A stretch of DNA of 5,482 bases from Candidatus Iainarchaeum sp. (GTDB taxonomy: Archaea > Iainarchaeota > Iainarchaeia > Iainarchaeales > GCA-2688035), in the NCBI GenBank assembly GCA_016931555.1, contig JAFGEM010000081.1:1-5482 (forward strand), given 5' to 3'. Each line of letters starts with the position of its first letter. Positions within the stretch are counted from its first letter, which is position 1. The position numbers and the translations under genes were made by a program. Positions 1 to 4,143 of this stretch are shown here, one piece after another. The notes under the pieces were generated by a model. That model was given only the letters and a program-made list of their open reading frames with translations, did not search any database and had not been told where the DNA came from.

Positions 1-158
1 ATGGAAATATTGCCTGTGAAGGTGCGGCAAGAATAGTTATTGCTTCTGACGGGCCTTCGATTTCAACAGAGCCGAATACTTGCGTGCATTGTGAGCATTA
101 TACGAGCCCTGAGAGCAATGTGTGTGTCGGCAGTACCTGTCCATTGTCTTGTCCATAA
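1..158 (+). CDS. 3' end of an unrecognised Cys-rich protein (partial)
   Basis: An open frame runs from the window edge (first full codon at 3) to TAA at 156-158, giving the last 51 residues of a possible protein. I do not recognise it. The segment has six cysteines; the last 24 residues hold five of them, beginning with a CVHC pair and ending CPLSCP. Such spacing could bind a metal or form disulfides in an exported protein, but no fold can be assigned. It has no Lys and is rich in Ser, Thr and Pro, which fits a secreted or surface protein slightly better than a ribosomal one. It is not SecE, the usual neighbour upstream of archaeal spt5, since it has no membrane helix. With so short a frame it may also be non-coding. 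Confidence 0.45.
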   Translation, partial: GNIACEGAARIVIASDGPSISTEPNTCVHCEHYTSPESNVCVGSTCPLSCP

Positions 159-193
159 ATTTTTGGCGTAATTTGGGTTATGGAGAGCGCGTG

Positions 194-210
194 GGAAAGC
201 CTTTTTAATA
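194..210 (+). promoter_or_regulatory. Probable BRE+TATA promoter of spt5-rpl11
   Basis: GGAAA at 194-198 followed by CTTTTTAATA at 201-210 matches an archaeal BRE plus TATA box. Transcription would start about 26 nt after the box centre, near 231, leaving a leader of roughly 55 nt before spt5. The same arrangement (GGAAA, short gap, CTTTTTAA) recurs before rpl1 at 1234-1250, which strengthens both calls. A weaker AT-rich alternative lies at 222-235. Confidence 0.6.
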
Positions 211-287
211 CTTACTCTGATTAAAATAATTTATACTTCTGATTTGAATTAAAAAATTTGAAGCGAATTTTTTTTTTGTGATATAAC

Positions 288-728
288 ATGTTGTTCCCTG
301 TTAGAACCACTGTAGGGCAGGAGAGCCTTGTAGTAGATATACTTAGCCAAAAGATTGGCAAGGACGAGCTGCCTATTTACAGCATTGCAGTTATTCCTGG
401 TTTAAAGGGTTATATTATTATTGAGGCCCAGGATGAATTAAATGTGCGTAACGCGCTTGCAAGCACTCCTCATATCAAGGGCCAGGGCATTGTAAAGGGC
501 GCTGTTAAAATTGAAGAGTTAAGCGGCCTTTTGGAATCCAAGCCTTTGATGAAGTCAATTAAGGAGAACGACAAAATTGAGATTATTTCCGGTGCATTTA
601 AGGGGGAAAAGGCAAAGGTTTTGCGTGTGAATGACACTAAGGAAGAGGTTGTTGTTGAGTTAATGGAGGCTGCTGTAAGGATTCCTGTTACTCTTAAGGC
701 TGAGAATATTCGTGTTTTAAAGGATTAA
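288..728 (+). CDS. spt5: Transcription elongation factor Spt5 (archaeal NusG)
   Basis: Spt5 binds the RNA polymerase clamp, with Spt4 as usual partner, and keeps the elongation complex closed and processive. The 146 residues match the usual archaeal length. The start FPVRTTVGQE and the GYIIIEA segment (residues 41-47) mark the NGN domain, about residues 1-82. Residues 93-125 form the KOW domain, with the hallmark stretch around SGAFKGEKAKV. The family-typical close, roughly VELMEAAVRIPV, follows. The ATG at 288 has GTGAT at 278-282, five bases upstream, which fits the archaeal anti-Shine-Dalgarno. rpl11 follows after 23 nt, probably on the same transcript. The usual archaeal upstream partner secE is not present here. 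Confidence 0.96.
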   Translation: MLFPVRTTVGQESLVVDILSQKIGKDELPIYSIAVIPGLKGYIIIEAQDELNVRNALASTPHIKGQGIVKGAVKIEELSGLLESKPLMKSIKENDKIEIISGAFKGEKAKVLRVNDTKEEVVVELMEAAVRIPVTLKAENIRVLKD

Positions 729-751
729 ATTTTTTTAAAGTGGTTTTTTTT

Positions 752-1219
752 ATGGCTGATATTAGTGTTTTGGTTGATGCTGGAAAGGCAACTGCTGCCG
801 CTCCTTTAGGGCCGGCTCTTGGGCCGCTCGGAGTCAATATAGGGGAGATTGTTGCAAAGATTAATGAGAAGACAAAGGATTATACTGGAATGAAAGTTCC
901 TGTAAAAATCAGCATTGACTCGAAAAAGAATTTTGAGATTGTAGTGGGAAGCCCTCCCACTAGTGCGCTGATAAAGAAAGAGCTTGGAATTCAAAAAGGC
1001 TCTGGAAACCCAAAGGAACCGGTTTCAAATATTTCAATTGAACAGGTTGTTAAAATAGTGAAAATGAAAATAGACAATTCCGGGGCATCAACAGTGAAGG
1101 GCGTTGCACGCGAGATTATAGGCGTGTGTGACAGCATGGGCATTACTGTTGAGGGCAAGCCTGCGAGGGAAATGCAAAAGGATATTGCGGCTGGAAAATT
1201 TGATTCAAAGCTCCAATAA
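752..1219 (+). CDS. rpl11: Large-subunit ribosomal protein uL11
   Basis: uL11 binds the GTPase-associated region of 23S rRNA at the base of the stalk and helps position translational GTPases. The 155-residue protein shows the N-terminal domain (about residues 1-70) with the signature PLGPALGPLGVN (18-29), then the rRNA-binding C-terminal domain with KELGIQKGSG (76-85) and VCDSMGITVEGK (125-136). I chose ATG 752 because MADISVLVDAGKA aligns with archaeal uL11 starts; an in-frame GTG at 740 would add four residues (read as MVFF) not expected in the family. No strong Shine-Dalgarno is visible, so translation may depend on coupling to spt5. Oddity: residues 15-18 read AAAP where archaeal homologues normally have PGPP (see findings). 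Confidence 0.96.
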   Translation: MADISVLVDAGKATAAAPLGPALGPLGVNIGEIVAKINEKTKDYTGMKVPVKISIDSKKNFEIVVGSPPTSALIKKELGIQKGSGNPKEPVSNISIEQVVKIVKMKIDNSGASTVKGVAREIIGVCDSMGITVEGKPAREMQKDIAAGKFDSKLQ

Positions 1220-1233
1220 AAGCAAAACACGCT

Positions 1234-1250
1234 GGAAATAGCTTTTTAAA
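1234..1250 (+). promoter_or_regulatory. Probable BRE+TATA promoter of the rpl1-rpl10-rpl12 operon
   Basis: GGAAA at 1234-1238 followed by CTTTTTAAA at 1242-1250 repeats the layout seen before spt5. The predicted start of transcription is near 1272, about 175 nt before the rpl1 start codon. It implies that uL1, uL10 and P1 are made from a transcript separate from uL11. Confidence 0.6.
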
Positions 1251-1251
1251 C

Positions 1252-1355
1252 CCTTGGGAATTATTTTTATTTATTGTTAAATAGTCTCTTTTTGAGACCG
1301 CTTACCGCTTTTGGGGGCGTGCAATTTGCTTTAGCAAATTGTTCTTTTCCCAAGG
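1252..1355 (+). repeat. 9-bp inverted repeat spanning the predicted rpl1 transcription start
   Basis: CCTTGGGAA at 1252-1260 and TTCCCAAGG at 1347-1355 are perfect reverse complements, 86 nt apart. The first arm lies between the TATA box and the predicted transcript start. It would therefore be in RNA only if transcription reads through from rpl11 or starts further upstream. It could instead be a DNA-level site, or chance. Confidence 0.5.
1261..1293 (+). terminator. Possible T-rich terminator of the spt5-rpl11 transcript
   Basis: About 40 nt after the rpl11 stop there are several T runs (1264-1268, 1270-1272 and 1289-1293). The last forms the loop of a GTCTC/GAGAC hairpin (1284-1288 with 1294-1298). 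T-rich tracts are enough for termination in many archaea. The tract overlaps the predicted rpl1 transcription start, so the call is weak. Confidence 0.3.
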
Positions 1356-1359
1356 CTCC

Positions 1360-1419
1360 ATGCAAAGCAAAGCTTTGCGTGGCCTCGCAAACCAAAAGGT
1401 TTGCAAGGTTTCTTTCTAA
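1360..1419 (+). CDS. Possible 19-codon upstream reading frame in the rpl1 leader
   Basis: ATG at 1360 opens 19 codons ending at TAA 1417-1419, in the same frame as rpl1 and 27 nt before its TTG. The peptide would be short and basic (about MQSKALRGLANQKV onward). It covers the third and fourth hairpins and half of the fifth, so a translating ribosome would melt them. The only upstream ribosome-binding hint is AAGG at 1352-1355, so this may well be a chance frame. Confidence 0.15.
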   Translation: MQSKALRGLANQKVCKVSF

Positions 1420-1431
1420 GAAAAGGCTTGC

Positions 1432-1438
1432 GGGAGGT
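1432..1438 (+). promoter_or_regulatory. Strong Shine-Dalgarno deciding the TTG start of rpl1
   Basis: GGGAGGT lies 8 nt before TTG 1447. The frame is closed by TAA at 1417-1419 and has no ATG or GTG in between, so TTG is the only start that keeps the conserved N-terminus. The site directly abuts the hairpin ending at 1431, so leader folding could mask it. Confidence 0.8.
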
Positions 1439-1446
1439 TTTGTTCC

Positions 1447-2109
1447 TTGAACGAGAAATCTTTTCTTGAAGCAATGCAGAAAATGCGCGATTCTAGCAAA
1501 CAGCGTAAATTTACTCAGTCGATAGAATTAATGATTAACTTTCGCGGTCTTGACGTTAAAAAATCTGAAAATCAGGTTAATGTTAAGCTTCAAATGCCTT
1601 TTGCAACGGGCAAAGGCTCGGGAAAAGTTCTTGTTTTTGCAAAAGACAAAACCTTTATTGAGCAGATTAAGGGTAAAGTAGAGAGAGTTATTTCAGAGTC
1701 GGAAATCCAGGGCTTAGGAAAAAAAGATGTTGTTGACATAGCTGATTCTTTTGATGTGTTGCTGGCAGAAGGCCCTGTAATGCTTACTGTCGGAAAATTT
1801 TTGGGGCAGCAGCTTGCTCCGAAAGGAAAAATGCCAAAGCCAATTCAGCCAGACCCAAACCAAATTGATTTTTATGTTAAGGAGGCCTCGACTGTAACCC
1901 GAGTGGGCAACAAGAAAAAGGGCAAGCCAATGCCTGTTGTTCAAGCTGTTATTGGAAACGAAAAAATGTCTAATGAAGAGCTGGCTGCAAATGCAAACGC
2001 TGTTTTAAAGTCTGTTGTTGATTCTCTTCCGGGAAAAAACCAGAATCTCAAATCAGTTTACATAAAGGAAACAATGGGCCCGTCAATTAAAGTTGGTGAA
2101 AACCAATGA
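1447..2109 (+). CDS. rpl1: Large-subunit ribosomal protein uL1
   Basis: uL1 forms the mobile L1 stalk on 23S rRNA, which guides deacylated tRNA out of the E site; in several archaea and bacteria it also represses its own mRNA. The 220 residues match archaeal uL1 length. Domain I (about 1-66 and 160-220) contains RKFTQSIELMINFRGLD (20-36) and the rRNA-binding TMGPSIKV (209-216, with T209-M210-G211). Domain II lies between, including GKFLGQQLAPKGKMPKP. RVGNKKKGKPMPVV is also typical. Translation starts at TTG, a weak start codon offset by a strong Shine-Dalgarno. The stop overlaps the rpl10 start as ATGA (2106-2109), so the two are probably translationally coupled. Confidence 0.97.
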   Translation: MNEKSFLEAMQKMRDSSKQRKFTQSIELMINFRGLDVKKSENQVNVKLQMPFATGKGSGKVLVFAKDKTFIEQIKGKVERVISESEIQGLGKKDVVDIADSFDVLLAEGPVMLTVGKFLGQQLAPKGKMPKPIQPDPNQIDFYVKEASTVTRVGNKKKGKPMPVVQAVIGNEKMSNEELAANANAVLKSVVDSLPGKNQNLKSVYIKETMGPSIKVGENQ

Positions 2110-3149
2110 AAACCCATACAATGCAATGGAAAAAGAAAGACCTTGAGGAAATAAAGAAGCTTGCCTCACAGTACAATGTTATTGCAGTTGCAAGCCTTGA
2201 CAATTTTCCCGCAGGTTTGGCCCAGACTATTAGAAAGAAGCTCAAGGGCAAGGCAGTAATCCGTGTTTCCAAAACACGGGTATTGAGAAAGGCTCTTGAA
2301 GACACAAAATTCAAGGGCACTGAATTGATTCCCTTGGTTGAGAAGAGCATTGCAATTATATTTACTAATTTGGATTCATTTGAAATCTATGGCTTTCTAA
2401 AGAGAAACAAAGGCAGTGTTGCAGCAAAAGAAGGCTCTATTGCCCCGGATGATATTGTAGTGCCCGCTGGAGATACGGGGCTGCCCCCGGGCCCGGCTCT
2501 TTCCGATTTGAAGGCTGCTGGATTGAATGTAAGAGTCCAGGGAAGCACTATCGCAGTTGCACAGGACAAGATAGTTGCAAGGAAAGGCGAGGCAATTAGC
2601 AAGGCAGCTGCAAATGTTCTTTCAAAGCTCGATATAAAGCCAATTAAAGTTGGCTTGAATGTGCTTGGCTGCTATGAGAATGGCGAGCTTTTCAGGCCAG
2701 ACGTTCTTGATATTGATTCAGAACAGGTTTACAATGACATTGTCACTGCAGTGCGCAATGCAATTAACCTGAGCGTTGAAACAGTGTATCCTACAAAGGA
2801 AACAATTGAATTGATTCTTGTCAAGGCAGAAAGGCAGGCAAAAGCACTGGAAGCAGCTCTTCCGGGAGAAGCAAAAGCCGGGGAAAAGCCAAAAGAGGGT
2901 TCAGATGAAAAAGAGCAGGCAGAGGCTAAAAAAGAAGAGTCTGCAAAAGAAGAGAAGCCCGTGGAAAGCGCAGGTGAAAAGGACGGACAAGGAAAGAAAG
3001 AGCCTGGGCAGGAAAAGCCTGCGGAAGATAAGCCAAAAGAGCCTGTGGAAAGCGCAGTTGAAGAGAAAAAAGATGCAGCAAAGGAAAAGATTGTGCCTGC
3101 AAAGAAAGCAGAAAAACCTGCCAAGAAAAAAGGTGAAGCTAAAAAATAA
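2106..3149 (+). CDS. rpl10: Ribosomal stalk base protein uL10 (P0) with unusual C-terminus
   Basis: uL10/P0 anchors the stalk to 23S rRNA beside uL11 and carries P1 dimers that recruit elongation factors. GGTGA at 2095-2099 serves the ATG at 2106, which overlaps the rpl1 stop. Residues 1-108 form the rRNA-binding domain. About 110-183 is the archaeal/eukaryotic insertion domain, with the hallmark TGLPPGPALSDLKAAG. Residues 206-252 form the P1-binding spine, where I see two helices split by VYPTKET. Residues 253-347 are a Lys/Glu/Ala/Pro-rich tail, probably disordered, ending in basic PAKKKGEAKK. Archaeal P0 usually has a further spine helix (three P1 dimers in Pyrococcus) and ends in a GLGALFG-like motif; neither is visible here. 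No frameshift that would restore the motif was found near the stop. Confidence 0.95.
   Translation: MKTHTMQWKKKDLEEIKKLASQYNVIAVASLDNFPAGLAQTIRKKLKGKAVIRVSKTRVLRKALEDTKFKGTELIPLVEKSIAIIFTNLDSFEIYGFLKRNKGSVAAKEGSIAPDDIVVPAGDTGLPPGPALSDLKAAGLNVRVQGSTIAVAQDKIVARKGEAISKAAANVLSKLDIKPIKVGLNVLGCYENGELFRPDVLDIDSEQVYNDIVTAVRNAINLSVETVYPTKETIELILVKAERQAKALEAALPGEAKAGEKPKEGSDEKEQAEAKKEESAKEEKPVESAGEKDGQGKKEPGQEKPAEDKPKEPVESAVEEKKDAAKEKIVPAKKAEKPAKKKGEAKK
2961..3057 (+). repeat. rpl10: Imperfect in-frame repeat in the uL10 tail
   Basis: GTGGAAAGCGCAG occurs at 2961-2973 and again at 3045-3057, 84 nt (28 codons) apart. The flanks are similar too, so the protein reads KPVESAGEK and later EPVESAVEEK. This suggests the charged tail grew by duplication of a short unit followed by drift. 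Confidence 0.6.
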
Positions 3150-3165
3150 TTAATATGTTTGTTGC

Positions 3166-3172
3166 GAGGTGA
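3166..3172 (+). promoter_or_regulatory. Shine-Dalgarno fixing the rpl12 start
   Basis: GAGGTGA ends 4 nt before ATG 3177. Two in-frame TTG codons at 3159 and 3162 lie upstream of this site, so starting there would translate the Shine-Dalgarno itself. The ATG also gives the family-typical MEYIYSALL start. Confidence 0.8.
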
Positions 3173-3176
3173 AAAA

Positions 3177-3479
3177 ATGGAGTACATATATTCGGCGTTG
3201 TTGCTGCATTCAGCAAAAAAGGATATCTCTGAAAAAGGGGTTTCCGAAATTCTGAAAGCAGCAGGCATTCAAGCAGACTCTACTAAAATAAAGGGTTTGC
3301 TTTCTGCTTTAAAGGATGTCAATATTGAAGAGGCAATCCAAAAGGCAGCAGTGCCAGTAGCTGCAGCACCTTCATCAGCTGATGCAGGAAAGGATGATAA
3401 AGCTGAAGAGAAGAAGGCAGAAGAAGAAGCAAAGTCAGAAGAAGCAGCAGCCGAAGGCCTAGGAAGCCTTTTCGGCTAA
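3177..3479 (+). CDS. rpl12: Ribosomal stalk protein P1 (archaeal L12)
   Basis: P1 dimers bind the uL10 spine, and their flexible tails capture elongation and initiation GTPases. The 100-residue protein is of usual size. Residues 1-58 form the helical dimerisation domain (MEYIYSALLLHSA; SALKDVNIEEAIQKAA). Residues 59-93 form an Ala/Pro- then Glu/Lys-rich hinge. The last seven residues, GLGSLFG, are the conserved factor-binding end. It is the last gene of the rpl1-rpl10-rpl12 operon, 27 nt after rpl10, with its own good Shine-Dalgarno, as expected for a protein needed in several copies per ribosome. Because uL10 lacks this end motif, P1 seems to be the only source of it in this stalk. Confidence 0.96.
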   Translation: MEYIYSALLLHSAKKDISEKGVSEILKAAGIQADSTKIKGLLSALKDVNIEEAIQKAAVPVAAAPSSADAGKDDKAEEKKAEEEAKSEEAAAEGLGSLFG

Positions 3480-3514
3480 TTTTTTATTTTTTTTCCTTTT
3501 CTTCTCTCTTTTCC
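3480..3514 (+). terminator. T-rich terminator of the rpl1-rpl10-rpl12 operon
   Basis: Directly after the rpl12 stop lie runs of six and eight T, then a mainly T/C stretch to 3514, with no hairpin needed. This is the usual look of archaeal intrinsic termination. Confidence 0.75.
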
Positions 3515-3562
3515 TAATTATATAACTACGCTTACTGTTTAGAGTGAGTTGGTTAAAGCAAG

Positions 3563-3574
3563 TCTTTAATATTT
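3563..3574 (+). promoter_or_regulatory. TATA-like box for the downstream RNA segment
   Basis: TCTTTAATATTT follows a purine-rich AAAGCAAG (3555-3562) that could serve as BRE. A start about 26 nt after the box centre falls near 3594, exactly where a GGTGGTGG stretch and the folded region begin. There is no start codon for a plausible protein close downstream. Confidence 0.45.
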
Positions 3575-3593
3575 CAAATTCAGTAATTATATT

Positions 3594-3843
3594 GGTGGTG
3601 GTTTTTAGGGCTCACCAAAAAAAGCGATAATCAGAAAGAGTTGGAGGTGGTTACGTTAGCGATATTGCAGCGGAACCTTTTATTATGATTGAAATGCAAA
3701 GCCACTGTCAACTGCGCGGGGAACCGCAAGAAACCCCAAAGGGGTTTTATTGGAACGCTCACTGGCGAAGGTTGTAAAATAATACTTGTTCTCCAAAAAA
3801 GCGGTTTCCCGACAGAACCTTATTCTAAAATCATGGTTTTTTT
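3594..3843 (+). ncRNA. Candidate structured RNA of unknown class (or long leader of the GIY-YIG gene)
   Basis: Between a TATA-like box and a T7 run, about 250 nt fold by hand into a closed structure. An end helix pairs TTTTAGGG (3603-3610) with TTCTAAAA (3823-3830). One arm pairs 3639-3651 with 3701-3713 (13 positions, one mismatch and several G-U), with an inner TTGCA/TGCAA (3665-3669 with 3695-3699). A second arm pairs CGGGGAACCGC (3717-3727) with GCGGTTTCCCG (3801-3811): 11 bp, one G-U. It encloses the perfect hairpin AAACCCC/GGGGTTT with an AAA loop (3731-3747). GGTG/CACC (3597-3600 with 3613-3616) may form a small 5' hairpin. ACAGAACC follows the second arm; this recalls the 3' core motif of RNase P RNA, but the other core motifs were not found. 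No known family is assigned. Confidence 0.4.
3837..3843 (+). terminator. T7 run, possible 3' end of the structured RNA
   Basis: Seven T follow CATGG just after the closing helix of the folded segment, two bases before the GIY-YIG start codon. It could end a separate RNA, or act as a conditional stop if the segment is a leader. A competing small hairpin, GGTT/AACC (3803-3806 with 3816-3819), would form only if the 11-bp arm opens. Confidence 0.4.
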
Positions 3844-3845
3844 GT

Positions 3846-4115
3846 ATGAAAGAATCCCGCAAATTCTCTGTTTATGTTTTGAGGTGCAGCGACAGCACTT
3901 ATTACTGTGGTTATGCGGGGGATGTTAAAGCGCGTATTGCTGCTCATAACAAAGGCAAGGCCTCAAAATACACGCGCGCAAGGTTGCCTGTGAAACTCGC
4001 TTATTTCGAATCAGGGAAAACAAAGTGCGGGGCACTGAAGCGCGAGGCAGAAATAAAAGCAATGAACAGAAAACAAAAAGAATGTTTGATGAAAAAAACC
4101 AGGGCAAGTGCTTAA
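3846..4115 (+). CDS. Small GIY-YIG nuclease-domain protein
   Basis: The 89 residues are a single GIY-YIG domain, the DNA-cutting fold found in UvrC, some homing endonucleases and many small stand-alone proteins of uncertain role (UPF0213/YhbQ-like). The motif residues are intact: VYVLRC (9-14) for the first half, YYCGY (19-23) for the second, R30 and H34-N35 in VKARIAAHN, KYTRARLPVKLAY (41-53), and the metal-binding Glu in LKREAEIK (E67 or E69). ATG 3846 is preferred: an in-frame TTG at 3786 would add 20 residues unlike the family and translate the 3' arm of the RNA fold. There is no Shine-Dalgarno, so it may be leaderless, perhaps from an AT-rich box at 3821-3832. The likely role is DNA repair or processing; homing activity is possible but unproven. 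Confidence 0.85.
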   Translation: MKESRKFSVYVLRCSDSTYYCGYAGDVKARIAAHNKGKASKYTRARLPVKLAYFESGKTKCGALKREAEIKAMNRKQKECLMKKTRASA

Positions 4116-4118
4116 ACC

Positions 4119-4124
4119 AAAAAA
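4119..4124 (-). terminator. Short T run after the nucleotidyltransferase gene
   Basis: Read on the - strand, six T lie about 20 nt after the stop of the 4866-4144 gene, in the 28-nt gap between two convergent genes. This is a weak but well-placed termination signal. Confidence 0.35.
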
Positions 4125-4143
4125 TTAGTTCATAGGAAACGTG

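Larger units (their letters stand above)
1284..1446 (+). promoter_or_regulatory. Hairpin-rich leader of the rpl1 operon, candidate uL1 autoregulatory site
   Basis: Five hairpins are packed in front of the rpl1 Shine-Dalgarno. They are: GTCTC/GAGAC (1284-1298); CAATTTGC/GCAAATTG with a 4-nt loop (1322-1341); an 11-bp stem, CCATGCAAAGC with GCTTTGCGTGG, with a 3-nt loop and one G-U pair (1358-1382); GCAAACC/GGTTTGC with an AAAA loop (1387-1404), extendable to 1383-1408 over one mismatch; and GCAAG/CTTGC enclosing TTTCTT/AAGAAA (1403-1431). The last has an asymmetric internal loop and ends at the base before the Shine-Dalgarno. The fourth and fifth overlap at 1403-1408, so they partly exclude each other. 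uL1 represses its own operon through mRNA in Methanococcus and in E. coli; that this leader does the same is inference from position and structure. Confidence 0.55.

Noticed and set aside
740..751. GTG start for rpl11
   Set aside because: It would add four non-conserved residues; ATG 752 matches the family start.
2818..3153. Alternative + frame over the uL10 tail, possible frameshift
   Set aside because: It is a Lys/Arg/Gln-rich shadow of the repeated codons and contains no GLGxLFG end, so a frameshift does not explain the missing motif.
2729..3268. 179-codon frame on the - strand across the uL10 tail
   Set aside because: A mirror of the low-complexity Lys/Glu codons; its Ser/Phe/Ala-rich product resembles nothing, and uL10 and P1 are certain on the + strand.
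3685..3777. 30-residue ATG frame inside the folded RNA segment
   Set aside because: No Shine-Dalgarno at a useful distance, no recognised family, and it lies across the paired arms.
3716..3812. H/ACA guide RNA (11-bp stem followed by ACA at 3812-3814)
   Set aside because: The interior holds a side hairpin rather than a pocket plus K-turn stem, and about 25 nt follow ACA instead of three.
3594..3843. SRP RNA, 5S rRNA, tRNA or RNase P RNA as a firm call
   Set aside because: No SRP helix-8 core with AGCAG, no 5S or tRNA T-loop pattern, and only one RNase P motif with no region I. I kept it as an unknown candidate.
3689..3928. 79-codon frame running into the GIY-YIG gene
   Set aside because: It overlaps the nuclease in another frame and its product has no family-like pattern.
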